From: Haemaphysalis longicornis
Taxonomy: Eukaryota; Arthropoda; Arachnida; Ixodida; Ixodidae
Length of the DNA: 64,000 nt
NCBI GenBank assembly: GCA_013339765.2
Contig: CM023449.1
Location: 219,279,055-219,343,054, forward strand
Reading direction: 5' to 3'
Within the stretch, counting starts at the first letter, position 1; each line of letters begins with the position of its first letter. The translations under genes were made by a program, and so were the position numbers. Of this stretch, positions 11,501-21,200 are shown piece by piece. The notes beneath the pieces were generated by a model. The model did not search any database and was not told the origin of the DNA. It saw only the letters and a program-made list of their open reading frames with translations.

Positions 11501-14500
11501 GGGGATAAATTTCATCTTATGTGGTGACCTCAACAAGTGTTTCAGTGTTAGCGTAATCATAGGGTTCATATTCTGACCAGGCAAAATTAAACATTTCTTT
11601 ATAAGTATCATGAACATTCATGTCAGTTTTAGGAAGGAAACTTCAGCAGCACATGCCATGACAAATTAGCCTGACCTTTAAAGCTCCGTCAGCCTGCCTT
11701 CACGGCCAGGTAGTATAATCTCCACTTTGCACTTGCCCGTGTGTTCGCTTCACAGTAACAATGCGTAATTTTATTTTGAGAAATCATTTGCACTGAAAAT
11801 TATAAAATTTGACCGCACATGCACGCACAAGTATCTGAAATATGATTTCATGAAGGGCATTTCATGCCTAATTAAACATATACAAAGAGCTGAGGCCTAA
11901 AATTTGTCTAAGTGCATGATAAACAAACATGGTCTGGTCAGCTTTGCGAATGACGCCTTTTTGTCACGAAAGCTTATCTTGGTGTCTGCAAGTGCGAAGC
12001 GAGAGAAGTTCAGCACTTTTCTAATGTGGCAATAAAAGAACAGAAGGGACTTTACAGTTTTAGAAAGAAAAGATAAACTTTGCACTTCATTTGCTCAAAC
12101 AACTGGGAGCTTGGGGATAGAGCTGGGCTTCCTTATCTAGAAAGTGTGACCAGGGCGGCTTGGGTGTGACCACCTTATCAGGATGTGAGAAGAGAAGCAC
12201 CAGGGCATGCAGGAAAGAAAGCTGTTTTTCCGCGCACCAGGGTGTAGTTGGCATAATGCTGAGAAATAACAATGCGTTCCCCAGTAACACTTTCTGTTAG
12301 TCATTTACCTGCACGTCACCACTGTAGTGTGGGAAAGCTTGTCGCATGATGTTTGCAGCGGTCGATCATTCGGCCTCGGAAGTGCGATACATCCTGTCCC
12401 TAACTCATTGAACTTGTTGCAAGGATGCATTTTGCACATGGTTTTTCCGGGCCATTTGGTCTTTTTTGCAACGAGTCAACATTTTATCTATCCGGGTTCA
12501 TTAGGATGCCATCTTGTTAAAAAAAAAGTACATGTGGGGGTGACACTTCAGTTGCCGTTAGCTCCAAAGTGCAAATTAGAATAAATACAAAATCAGGCAA
12601 CCAAATGTAACAAATGATGGCAAAGCCCATCTTTTGTTGCCACCTTTTGCTAAAAAGAAGACCTGCAGCTTCGAAACAGGAAAGGAAAAATTAAACTTTG
12701 ACAATGAATTGGGAGGTTAGTGTAATCTAGGGCAAGATTTAGGCAAAACATTCCAAACTACTTGCCTTATGCCTTTAATTTTTTTGTCCTGGTGTCGGGC
12801 GGTGCAGTTCACGGCACAAACCGTCATGGATGTGCAGTAGTAAATTAAGACGATATATAAAGTAGTTACCACAGAAGACAGCTGTATGCCTGGCATGGTT
12901 AATGTTAGTTGGTAAACATTCAGTTAGGTTGTAACAGCTCTGGTACTTATTTTAATTTTATAGTTGTTGGGGTTATACCAGCTGAGGTACTTATTTTTAA
13001 GTTTATAGTCGGTCACTGACAACAGCAGTGTATGCATGCAAACGAAGGCTTGCTGATCAAAAACCAGCCAGGTGGCAAACGTAGAAATTATTGAAACAAC
13101 TGTTCCCTCGTGTTTTAACCTTATTTTAAATACTATTTGAAACTTTGTAATAGTGCTGCTCACTTCGAAGCAGAATCACATATTGCATTATTTGCTTCAG
13201 CGTTTATAAAATTTTCGAATAAATTGCGTGCCACTACAAATGTGACATTGAGGAGGCTGCTAGTTAAAACCGCATAAAGCTCATGTCTACCTTGCCCACA
13301 ATGGCAGTGCATAGTTGCAGCTCATATCCCTTCCAGAAAAATGTCAAGTCTGTGCTCACCTTCGAAGTCATCTTGACATACAGTTGGACTCGTGTGGTGC
13401 CTGGTCTGCAATAATTGTTGTCATTGTATTAGGTCTGCACTGCAGAGCAGATTGCATGAGATTCACATCAAATGAACTCTTGTTGTGCTGCTTGTCTTAA
13501 ATTACTGAATTCAAACAGAATCATGAATGTCCGATTAACATGAGAGCTAGCAGTATGGCAACTTCTCTCGCGTGTGTCATAATGCTGGCAGCAGCGGGCC
13601 GCACTTTTTGCCATCTGGTTATGTGAGAAGGAGCATGAACTTTGAAGTCTCAGATTTCCAGCTGCAAGCAAACCTTGGAGTAGATGCTTCCACTTATCAC
13701 TTTCTTATTTTGTTTAGCAGCTTTCACTTTTCACCACATGGCAGTCCGAAGATGCCGAGCCAGTTGTTCCGTATTGGTGATGAAAATTTGAAATTCCTTA
13801 ACTTCTTGCCACCCTCCCCCCTCCCCGTTCTTAAAATGCCCACATCTCATAAATTTCTGGGGAGAACCCTGTATGTGACTATGCAGCAACATTGTTCTGA
13901 AGTTTTTGCATGGCATTAATAGTTCTGATTACCTAATTAGTGATGGAGGCAATAAGAAATGTGTGAACAATTTTCTTCCAACAGATTCGCCTGCTTTTTC
14001 TGAAGCTGCGAGCGATTTTGCAGAACCCCCCGCCTCCTCAGTGACCTGCAGCAATTGTCTCCAACTGTACAGACTTACGCACTGGAATCATTCAATAGCC
14101 TGATAATTCGTTTTGCACCCAAGGCAATAGCATTTTCGGAAGAGGGAATGGCAGCAAGGTAATTCAAAAATATCAACTTGCCCTTATAGAGTAGAAAAGC
14201 TTGCCAGTTCACAAATGGTTAATTTAAAATTTTTGATAATTCAAGCTGATTACCCAGTCCTGTCGCACCTTCATGGGGATACACGTGTTTAAAAGCCTGT
14301 TATTTCGGGTGAAAATTCCTTCTTCTGATAATGAGAATTGTGCTTCACCATGCATCAATCTACTCTTAATACAATGGCACCAATTGACCTTTATTACGTG
14401 TCAAAAGTTATCACGTTCATCAGCATCAGCATAAGTCACTACATGCTGGAGAAACGAATTTGAACTGTTCTATCAAGCTATTCAACACAAGGATTGTTAG

Positions 14501-16548
14501 TGGGTGCCTGGAATCAGTCAGTCAAAACGATTCAACTTGAATGTCTTGTGATGAAAGCACACGGCACACTGATTATATAATACGAGGCCGTTTTCAAAAG
14601 TCATAGAAAGGCTTCAAGGTGTCACCTTTGTTATTTATGAAGTCACAGACATCAGAACAACAGAGTTTGCAAATGCAGAGTCTATGCATTTGCCCACAAT
14701 TCTAAGGCAAGATTTTGGGGCCTTTTGTCAAAATAGTAATGTCCGTTATCTATATTGCATGCTGTTTAATCTTATGGAGTGTTTCCAGCTACACATTTTT
14801 GCACTGAAAAGTAATAGTGTACACAGTATATAATTTGTAAGAGTGGATACATTCGTGGAAGAAACTTATCGTAATGATTAAATTTTCATCTTTCAAGGCT
14901 AGGCTGAAAAAAAAGGCACATTCTCATCCAGATACTGCGAGTTTAAAGTCTTTTTTTTTTTATTGCTCTGGAACTCGAATGAATTGTCAGTTGAGGGTTC
15001 TGGAGTTAGTTATAACATAGAACTCACTACCGAGCTTCAAACATTTGATACCTGTTTGTAAGACTTAATTTTGTAACACTTTCTGGGTTGCCAAATGGTT
15101 TCGGGAATCGAGAACAAGGCTGTGATGCCACTAATTTTTTTCAAATACGGCTGAGAATAAAAAAGGGGGTTTCAGAAATGAGACTAACAAATTTTCCCTT
15201 TCTTTATCATTCATACTTTGACTTGTTTCATGCACTGTTTTTCGATTAGTACTGCATTAACGACCCAAAACTTTAATCTGTTTAGTTTTTTTCTCGCATT
15301 ATTCCTAATATTGTTTGCAACAGCAATGCATCTAGATTGAAGGTGTTTGAGTTTCATTAGTCTCAGAACAGTGCTGAAATTAGCACTGGCAAACAACCTC
15401 CAGTAAGAGGAATTTTTACAAGTACACTTTTTTTGCACCGTTTCCCGTTCTCTGCTATTTTCAGGACACAATTGGCTGTGCTGCACTATAATGAAAATGC
15501 CTTGCGCCGCAGGCCAAGACCAAGAAAGGGAAAAAGAAATACAAGGTGAAGATGTCGCGACCCCGGCCAGGGCACTTCTTTGTTTCTCCATTGAAAACCA
15601 AGCCGACATTTGGTACGTGAGCCCAGCTTTTTCATAACAACTGTAAAAGGACCAACATGTGGGCAACTTGGTACTGCTTACCCACGTTAAAGGCAGGCAA
15701 CAGACAAATGCAAGGAAAAGACCTCTTGCGACAGTATCACGCTGCACTCACAACAAATTTTATGGAAAACACAAAACAAACATAACTACTACGACCGAAC
15801 CCACATCCTCTTACATCATGACGCACAACTAGATTATAACAAACTGATCCAAAACCAAAATTCTTGTTTCCTGCAGTGTTATCGACGGCTCGCTAATATG
15901 CACATTCCCCCTTTTCCTAATATGACATGCCTCAATGACTTCCTAGTGATCTGATTGCCATGCACCGAAAGGATGTTGGTATCATGAAAAAGCGGAATGC
16001 ACCCGTGTTCAGAAGGATGCCTGGTGATGTGTGAATACGTCTCGTGTTTGAGTGAGTTTTTGTGTTCCAACAATCTTATATTTATACAGCGACTGGTTTG
16101 TCTGCAAAGAACACACTCCAGAAACCCTGCCTTTCTTAACCACGTCAGTTGTAACCGAAAAAATTATCTGAAGCCTGGTGAAAACAACACTTAGGGAGAG
16201 CCGATAACAATTACAAGGAAGCAATACCATTTTGTACTACCTTTACTATTACGCTGCCATTCAAGATGCATTTTTAATAACACACTTGATGTTAATTTGT
16301 GCTGAGAGCTGCAACACTGAAGTGCTGTCTTATTTTTTCTTTTGCAAGGTTATGTCTGCAGGCTCGTGAACGACGTGGCCATGCGTTGCGAGGCCACCAC
16401 GCTCAGGGAAAGTGTTGCGAGCAGCACGTCTAGGAAGCGGCACATGACCGATGCATACGACCGGCCAGCAAAGGAAGCACTCATCACTGAGTATACTAGT
16501 CGATATGCACCACAAGAACCCATTGTGGAGGCCTTGGTGGAGCACTAG
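2260..16548 (+). CDS. THAP-domain, transposase-derived gene (12 exons, frame broken)
   Basis: Exons: 2260-2547, 4293-4361, 4710-4827, 4972-5278, 6221-6587, 7808-7971, 8086-8185, 10004-10087, 10408-10650, 13985-14158, 15465-15612, 16349-16548, all with AG/GT borders and matching phases; about 755 codons. The N-terminus is a C2CH THAP DNA-binding domain, the middle is acidic with repeated TQT motifs, and the rest matches a transposase-like protein family seen in ticks and fish (motifs GDGRCDSPGYSAKY split by a shift, DRHPAIR, FFDVWHIAKG, LESFNSLIIRFAPK). D, D and E in these motifs could be a DDE-type triad. A Kolobok-like origin is inferred from THAP plus transposase. Disruptions: TGA at 2296-2298, -1 near 7880, +1 at 13995-13999, +1 at 14026-14031, -1 at 15510. 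Either a recently broken gene, or a functional host gene in a consensus with indel errors. Confidence 0.85.
3005..3194 (+). repeat. two-copy 95 bp tandem repeat
   Basis: The block starting CGCTTCTCAGCACTGTCGCC at 3005 is repeated immediately at 3100. The copies are virtually identical except for a CTCT/CT length difference near the 3' end, so the duplication is recent. Confidence 0.9.
3867..4098. mobile_element. TA-flanked MITE, copy 1 (Tc1/mariner-like ends)
   Basis: 232 bp with imperfect terminal inverted repeats of about 45 bp sharing GTCATGGACAAATGAAAC on one side and a close variant on the other. Flanked by TA at 3865-3866 and 4099-4100. No coding capacity. A second copy of similar length lies at 8970-9205 in the opposite orientation. 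TA targeting suggests Tc1/mariner mobilisation (inference). Confidence 0.78.
4293..4361 (+). CDS. exon 2: short Ser/Thr/Pro-rich linker
   Basis: Twenty-three codons between acceptor TTGTTACAG and donor GTGAGT, phase 0 at both ends, reading PPTMQRPSTSATPG and onward. Assigned because the phase fits exons 1 and 3 and the frame is open; there is no domain. The exon could be skipped without changing frame. Confidence 0.65.
4492..4526. repeat. perfect 15 bp hairpin
   Basis: Arms CCCATCCATATACAG and its exact reverse complement, 5 base loop CTTCA, in THAP intron 2. Too small for a transposon; one of several perfect short hairpins in the window. Confidence 0.85.
4710..4827 (+). CDS. exon 3: linker with TQT repeats
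   Basis: Acceptor TTTGCAG, donor GTAAGC, phase 0 in and 1 out. Reads PPACQCACHPPLHTTATQTA, then STQTEQ. The ATQTA/STQTE/GTQTDE pattern continues in exon 4 and supports the joining of the two exons. Probably a disordered spacer between THAP and catalytic regions. Confidence 0.75.
4972..5278 (+). CDS. exon 4: acidic spacer
   Basis: Acceptor ACCAACAG, donor GTATGT, phase 1 in and 2 out. Reads ATQVNLEAKVRVAVGTQTDE and then a Pro/Glu/Asp-rich stretch ending ELSFA. The frame stays open past the donor to a TAA at 5412-5414, so intron retention would give a truncated THAP-spacer protein with an extra ~45 residues. Confidence 0.8.
5279..6220 (+). other. THAP gene intron 4
   Basis: Contains an exon-like open stretch after TTTCAG at 5354 that would read RNHEDETIACF and stop at 5412. 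Splicing exon 4 straight to 6221 keeps phase and restores the family order, so I treat this piece as intronic or as a truncated alternative end. Confidence 0.5.
6221..6587 (+). CDS. exon 5: Cys-rich region and start of transposase-like core
   Basis: Acceptor CATCTTGCAG, donor GTAAAA, phase 2 in and 0 out, 122 full codons. Contains CRICHKPC and CPDPTCPGTTW, two CxxC-like pairs that may bind zinc, then the family signature AAGNVLLAAAILFSG and YFNYQRGYLLPAV. No break in this exon. This segment precedes the catalytic core in the related fish and tick proteins I recall. Confidence 0.85.
6588..7807 (+). other. THAP gene intron 5
   Basis: AT-rich sequence without recognised exons or elements. An additional short exon cannot be excluded, but exon 5 and exon 6 join in phase 0 in agreement with the family. 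Confidence 0.5.
7808..7971 (+). CDS. exon 6: first catalytic-Asp block, one base missing
   Basis: Acceptor TTTATCAG, donor GTAAGA. The first half reads EQQDQLVRRVAGTAVDLAG; the rest reads DGRCDSPGYSAKYCTYSLL in the next frame. The family motif is continuous (AGDGRCDSPG), so one G is missing from the GGG at about 7881-7883. Exon length 164 becomes 165 (55 codons) if the base is restored, exactly matching the phase 0 borders on both sides. Confidence 0.85.
8086..8185 (+). CDS. exon 7: MEKEGL block
   Basis: Reads QVCPNSVAMEKEGLVRSMVK and on to SLTT, then donor GTAACA; phase 0 in, 1 out. MEKEG is a constant feature of this transposase-like family between the first and second acidic residues. Two AGs precede it; the second (8084-8085) is the one that keeps phase with exon 6. 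Confidence 0.83.
8186..10003 (+). other. THAP gene intron 7
   Basis: Holds the second TA-flanked MITE (8970-9205) and, 60-95 bp before the exon 8 acceptor, two adjacent short hairpins: 12 bp arms ACATGCAAAAAT at 9910-9921/9931-9942 and 10 bp arms at 9948-9957/9960-9969. Confidence 0.7.
8970..9205. mobile_element. TA-flanked MITE, copy 2
   Basis: 236 bp with inverted ends sharing CTATCGGCGTCAAATGAAAC, flanked by TA at 8968-8969 and 9206-9207. Internal similarity to the copy at 3867-4098 is visible in reverse orientation (AAGCCACGC, then GAAATCGCGCTAT). Non-coding. Confidence 0.78.
10004..10087 (+). CDS. exon 8: second catalytic-Asp block (DRHPAIR)
   Basis: Acceptor GCATTTCAG, donor GTGAGG, phase 1 on both sides. 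Reads DRHPAIRTLCRQKKPNMR, then HFFDVWHIAKG; the first D is completed across the splice. DRH and DVWH are strongly conserved in the family. The next intron is only 320 bp and is dominated by a foldback. Confidence 0.88.
10126..10339. repeat. foldback hairpin filling THAP intron 8
   Basis: Left arm 10126-10214 and right arm 10251-10339 are 89 bp each with three mismatches. The 36 bp loop (10215-10250) is itself a copy of an internal arm segment in right-arm orientation (contains TTCTTGGTCGGTGCCAG). It sits 38 bp after exon 8 and 68 bp before exon 9. The sequence resembles a foldback I associate with repeats in tick transcripts (memory, unverified). Transcribed with the gene it would form a long near-perfect RNA hairpin. 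Confidence 0.92.
10408..10650 (+). CDS. exon 9: helical insertion region
   Basis: Acceptor GTCTCAG, donor GTGAAT, phase 1 on both sides, 81 codons, uninterrupted. Reads GLKKKLKLAAKSKGCSS, IKNHLYWTAAMGDGDGEL, WGSLLNHVCNKHVGH and EPLEDRQWMRP. IKNHLYW and SLLNHV are family landmarks, and a conserved Cys sits in FSECLHEP. Confidence 0.88.
10651..13984 (+). other. THAP gene intron 9
   Basis: 3.3 kb of AT-rich sequence. No exon is needed between exons 9 and 10 because phase 1 joins directly and the family order is continuous. I recognise no mobile element. Confidence 0.5.
13985..14158 (+). CDS. exon 10: catalytic-Glu block, two extra bases
   Basis: Acceptor CTTCCAACAG, donor GTAATT. Three successive frames give DSPAF, then LKLRAILQNP, then RLLSDLQQLSP and YALESFNSLIIRFAPK. 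Removing one T from the TTTTT at 13995-13999 and one C from the CCCCCC at 14026-14031 restores one family-like frame and the expected phase (1 in, 2 out). The E of LESFNS would be the third acidic residue. Confidence 0.85.
14159..15464 (+). other. THAP gene intron 10
   Basis: 1.3 kb, AT-rich, no recognised element or exon. The adjoining intron 11 (15613-16348) is likewise empty as far as I can see. Confidence 0.5.
15465..15612 (+). CDS. exon 11: HYNEN block, one base missing
   Basis: Acceptor ATTTTCAG, donor GTACGT. Reads TQLAVLHYNENALRR and then, one frame over, AKTKKGKKKYKVKMSRPRPG followed by HFFVSPLKTKPTF. A base is missing at about 15510 (CGCCGC followed by AGG). With it, phase 2 in and 1 out match both neighbours. 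LHYNEN corresponds to the family's conserved HxNEN. Confidence 0.83.
16349..16548 (+). CDS. exon 12: C-terminal exon and stop
   Basis: Acceptor TTTTGCAAG, phase 1 in, ending in TAG at 16546-16548. Reads GYVCRLVNDVAMRCEA, then DRPAKEALITEYTSRYAPQE, a tail seen at the C-terminus of related proteins. Uninterrupted. A decayed Ruka SINE begins about 10 bp after the stop, so it would lie in the 3' UTR. Confidence 0.88.
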
Positions 16549-16558
16549 CTTTCATCAT

Positions 16559-16780
16559 GTTGATTGATTGATCGTTTCATTGGTGGGTTTAACGCACCTA
16601 CACTACACATGCGATTAGGAGTGCCGTAGTGGAGTGGCACCGGAAAAAGTTTGACCACCTGGGGGATCTTCAATGTGCGCCGAAATCTAGAACACACGGG
16701 CGCTTTTCACTTTTCGCCTCTATCTGGAAAGCGGCCGCCGCGGCCAGGAATCAAACCCGCACCCTTGAGCTCGGCAAGCT
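16559..16780 (-). mobile_element. old Ruka-type tRNA SINE
   Basis: Diverged copy in reverse orientation: GATT-repeat tail at the low end, then GGGTTTAACGCACC, GTTTGACCACCTGGGG, GTGCGCCGAAATCT, GCGGCCGCCGCGGCC and a mutated B box (GGAATCAAACC). The A-box end is missing. Directly downstream of the THAP stop codon. Confidence 0.85.
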
Positions 16781-17062
16781 TTCAGCAAGGTTCTGCTGCT
16801 GTGTACAATGTGGACCTTTTTACAGCAGAGCTGTATATAAGCCTAAATTTTTCTTATATTTTTTACGTCTCAACCAGAAAATAGCAGTTCTCAGACCTCC
16901 CTTTTACTGAGCTACCGTGCCTGTTAAGCAGCGAAATTTAAGCCAAATGAAAAACGTAATTTAAGCCAACTGAAAAACTACACCAGCACAATGGGGTGCC
17001 CTTTTGTATGCACAGGAGCTGCTTATACTGAAAAAGAAAGATCTTACCTTGGTGTCCGAGCC

Positions 17063-17767
17063 TTATAGCACTGGATACTGGAAGCCCACATATGACGCTG
17101 AAGGGAAGTGCTGTCGTATGTGGCCCACCACACATGCTGGTAGCACGACTCGATTGGCTGTTCCGAGCCTGCCCCAACACCAGCGCGTGAAGAGCCTGTA
17201 TGCCGTGAAGCGATACTTCCTGAAAGTAATTGAAGTTAGTTATGCACTTTACAGTACAATAGAATCAGTCAATATTTCACACTTGCTGGCTAATTACTAT
17301 ACTAGGCATGTATTAAAATGCACTGACAATTAGCTATATGCGAGTGTAGGTTGGTTTACACTTTTAAGTAAATATAAGCTATTGTGTTATTATGTCATGG
17401 TGTCAGTTCTGTATCACGTTCTTAAGTGTGCTTCTTCGTCTTGACCAGCCTTGTTCTAGATTGTGGAAACATAAAATGCATGGATAAATAAAGAATAAAT
17501 GTTCTTATTGAATCCCATAATAAAGCACTTTGGACCTGCCCCTTTGCTAGCTGTCTTACCTGTGCAACTCGCAAGGCATGGGGACGCCATGGGACTCCAG
17601 CTCCCAGTACACAGCCTCGAGAACTGCTGGGTTGAGGCAAAGGGTGGGAAAATATGCATGCCGAATGATGCAGTCATGGTTGCTCTTGGCAACAACTTTA
17701 GCGATCCCCCGACAGCACACATTTTCCAGTGGCTTTGGACTTGGCCACACACAGCCCACATTGGCAC
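17063..17767 (-). CDS. P2X7 ballast-domain-like gene, last two exons, one frameshift
   Basis: Exons (minus) 17767-17560 and 17219-17063, joined in phase 2 (donor GTAAGA, acceptor TTTCAG), stop TAA at 17065-17063. Reads CQCGLCVAKSKAT, then ENVCCRGIAKVVAK, CLNPAVLEAVYWELESHG, RKYRFTAYRLFTRWCWG and ending FPSASYVGFQYPVL. This Cys-rich plus YRxxAYRxFxRWCWG pattern is the P2X7 intracellular (ballast) domain found in many tick genes often annotated as P2X purinoceptor 7-like without a channel. An extra base at about 17726-17727 shifts the frame between KAT and ENVCC; removing it gives the phase expected at both exon ends. Upstream exons were not found. It could be a pseudogene or a consensus error. 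Confidence 0.82.
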
Positions 17768-18036
17768 CTGCATACACAAGTGCGCACATGCGGGTAAGCT
17801 TTGTGTTTGACAAGCAGCTGGTAAACACAGATGTGCACCATACAACACAAGGAACTAGGTGCCAATTTAAATTTTCAGTATGCTCAACAGTATGGAAAAT
17901 GGGACATAGCCTGCCCCACTCTAATAAGAGAAAAGTAGATTAAATGTCGGCTTCTAAACTATGAATACGTCGTTTCAAGTATGTAGACATGTAGAGAAAA
18001 AAAATCTGCTTTTGAACTATGAAAATACCACTTAAA
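17768..18036. other. 5' side of P2X7-like gene, upstream exon not found
   Basis: The exon at 17560-17767 begins inside a Trp codon, so at least one more exon must lie at higher coordinates on the minus strand. I could not place it. Confidence 0.4.
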
Positions 18037-18208
18037 AGTCACGACTCCTAGTTATGTGTGTCACTGACACGATTTAATTAATAAATTGGGCACCGGGGCT
18101 AACTTCCCCCAGAGAAAATGGTAGTCACGACTCCTAGTTACGTGTGTCACTGACACGATTTAATTAATAAATTGGGCACCGGGGCTAACTTCCCCTAGAG
18201 AAAATGGT
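18037..18208 (+). repeat. two-copy 86 bp tandem repeat
   Basis: AGTCACGACTCCTAGTTA units at 18037 and 18123, differing at about two positions. Non-coding. Recent duplication. Confidence 0.9.
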
Positions 18209-21200
18209 AGTCCAAGCTGGGACTTATGCCATAAACTTGGAACAGAATTTTGGGCCCTAAGCCAGCTGGGACCAGCAACCATTTTCTCTATTGTCAATAG
18301 TGCTTTCAGAGGAAAAAAAATATATTATTTTGCAAAATCGCGACGTCGTTATTGAGCGATTAAACCGTTTACTTCACGCACAAAAAAGGGGCATCAGTCT
18401 TCGATGGAAAAAAAAATAGTGCCGTGGTCGCGGAGGGGTCGGCAGCACTGAGCACACCCCAATAATAACAATGAATGATGGAGAAGAGCGAAAGCCTCTA
18501 GCCCTTAATGAGAAATTTGAAATTGGTGAATGATTTTGTGTAGCCATGGGGGGTCCTCCAGGAAGGGCAGGCCCAGCACGAACCTCAAAGCGCAAGTCGC
18601 ATGGTAAAAAAACTCGCGGCCCTGCTAGTCCGACGCAAAAAAAAAAAAAAAAAAAAAGAACGGTCCACGCCACACAGTGCAACCTTGTGGCTGAGTTAGC
18701 CACGTTTCGAAAATATTGGACGGGAATAGTATATATTGCTGACGCGAGCGCGCGCACGGCGTCGCTATTACGGTGTGCGCACTATTCGCCCCCGCGCGAA
18801 CCAGTCGGCCCCCGGGGGCCCGGGACAAAAACCCCTCCAGTGTATTTCGCTCTCTCTCTGCTTTTTCCCGTTCGTCGGGCAAAACGCTGCTGCAACCCAA
18901 AAAACCCAGTTTGTTTTTGGGAGTAAGCATGAATGTTACTTCTTGCGCTTTCCTCTAGAAAAACCCAAAAACAGCGGCCGGTTTCGGGTTAATGCGCTGG
19001 GTTAAACCACAAAAATCTCCCGTCCCCCGGGGGAAACGTGAAAAACATTCCAACTTGCATTTTTTTTTAGGCAGCGTCTGCCGTTTCAACGTCGAAGGGC
19101 TTTTTGAAGGTGGGGGGTGTTATTTAAAGGATAAAAGTTTAGTACGCGAAAGGGGAAGAAGCGACAAGCCTGTGCATACCGGGGCAAATTCCCCCCCTTG
19201 AAAATTGCGCGTTCCCTTTGAAAGAAGAAAAAAAACAAAAAAAATTTACACTGCCACGACCCGTGCGCTTCGCCCATCATTACCGGACACGTATTTTACA
19301 CCCGCAAGCTCCTGTGCGATCGTGTTCTTCCCGTACTTTTCTAAAATAAATACCATTTTTGGACAGTCGTTGTTTACAACTAGAGTTGCTAATTTTACGT
19401 ATTGTTTTAAAATACGTTTTCTATGTATGCGCAAGAGTATTTATGGGGGATTTTTTGGCAAAATAAGCAGTTGTGAGTTTGCGTCTATCATGTGAAATTT
19501 CGTGTGTCATTTCATATATATCACTTTCAAATCCGACATGAATCACCTTGTCCAGAAACGTGTCTCACTCAGCATAACCAAATGCCTAATATGGTCACGT
19601 CTTAACCTCTTAAGGTGGACCTAAGTTTAAAGAAAGAGCAGAAAACGCGTAATATAATGCACGTTGTTGCCCACATGTGTGAGGGGTGTGTGCCATGACT
19701 CGCTGTTTTTTTTATTTTTTCCTATAATGCTTGCTTTCAATACAATTTTGAAAAAGGCGAGCCACAATTCCTGGACAATCCCAGACCAAAGGGGGGTTAA
19801 GCAGGTTTTGAAAATACGTACTGCTTTTTCATCACCGCTACAGAACACGACGCCTAGTGTAGTTTCGATTGTAAGTAATACTGATAACCATATTTTGGCT
19901 TTTTTCGCGTACATGCGTTCTCTTCTCGCTGCTCTTGCACGTTGGCAGTACCCCCCCCCCCCCCCCCGCCCGCGCCCCCCCTTCCCGAAAAAAAAAAAAA
20001 AACTAAATTCACAGGATTTCATTTTTAACCAATCCTCAAGAATTAAATGCCCAATACAAAGGCGATGTTCAGTTACAAACAAAGTAGTTACCGGGAACCC
20101 GTTTGACGCTGATTCGCAAACGAGAAATAAATAGGAAAATGTTTACTACATCTGCAACAGCGCAACTTCATTTATTGCCATCTTTAGGGTTCGTAAGCGC
20201 CTTATACGCAAGAATGCAAACACATCTCGCTGTTTCAGGCACCTGTTAGATTTTAAAAGGAACGCAAGATGGTCAACAGAGCAAGCCATAACAGAAAATT
20301 TGTGCTCACTGTAAGGTCCCAGAAGCTTGGTTTGCACACTGTAAAGCTGCTTGTCACTTCGCGAAAACCTAGCTAAACCTGAGCTGTTGATTGTACTGCG
20401 TGCGTTGACAATTCAATTCGCAAGTTCACTTGGGATTAAGCCGTAAATAAGTGATCCGAAAACCATTATTCATCCAAACCTTCCTTCAGAGTCGTTAAAA
20501 TTTCATTTAAAAGACCCGTAGAGCGGTTACATTTATATCTCTGCGCTGATCAATATTCAGTAATTTTATATGTGGTTTTTTGAACACACAAAAAATATTG
20601 TAAGCTCTTAGAAAGAATTTTGGGGCAGTTAAGTAGTGTTACCATTTCAGAGCATCCCACAAATGCAAGAATGCGTCATGCTACAGTGAAAGCGATTGAG
20701 ATTGCCGTTGTAAACTGAATTTCAGAGATCGAGGCTTCCTGATTTGTTTTTATTCAGGCTTTTATTGAAGGCCTCAACGCCATAGTCTGGAAAGATCGAG
20801 CTTGCTACGAGCCACATGAACAACGTACAAGTTCATTGTCACCAATTACGGCCATTCTGAGATTCCCGATGAGTCGTCGCTTTTTTTTTTTTTTTGCGTA
20901 ATAATGAAAACTGACTGCCGCTTCCATGCTATACATTGAACGTTGAGGAACCGAACTACAGCATACCACTCTTGTTTTCACCTTTCGTGCGCACATACGA
21001 CGGGAAAAAGGCACGAAAGCGCGCCAACAGTGTGCATTCATTACGGGCCGCTCAGCGGAGCATCCACACTAGGAGCGCGACGCTGTCGCCACCTACATGT
21101 CGAGCTCGCGGCGAATACAGGGTGCCTACGCAATCGACATCGGTATAGAACGCACGCACGCTCATTCAAACAAAAGTCGAGCAAACCGTTCAATCATTCG

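Noticed and set aside
15211..15747. 178-codon minus-strand open frame
   Set aside because: It overlaps THAP exon 11 on the opposite strand, has no family similarity and no splice support; the plus-strand exon explains the conservation.
18546..18926. Frame beginning MGGPPGRAGPARTS before an A run
   Set aside because: Could be the end of a polyadenylated retro-insert, but no source gene, target duplication or homology could be seen.
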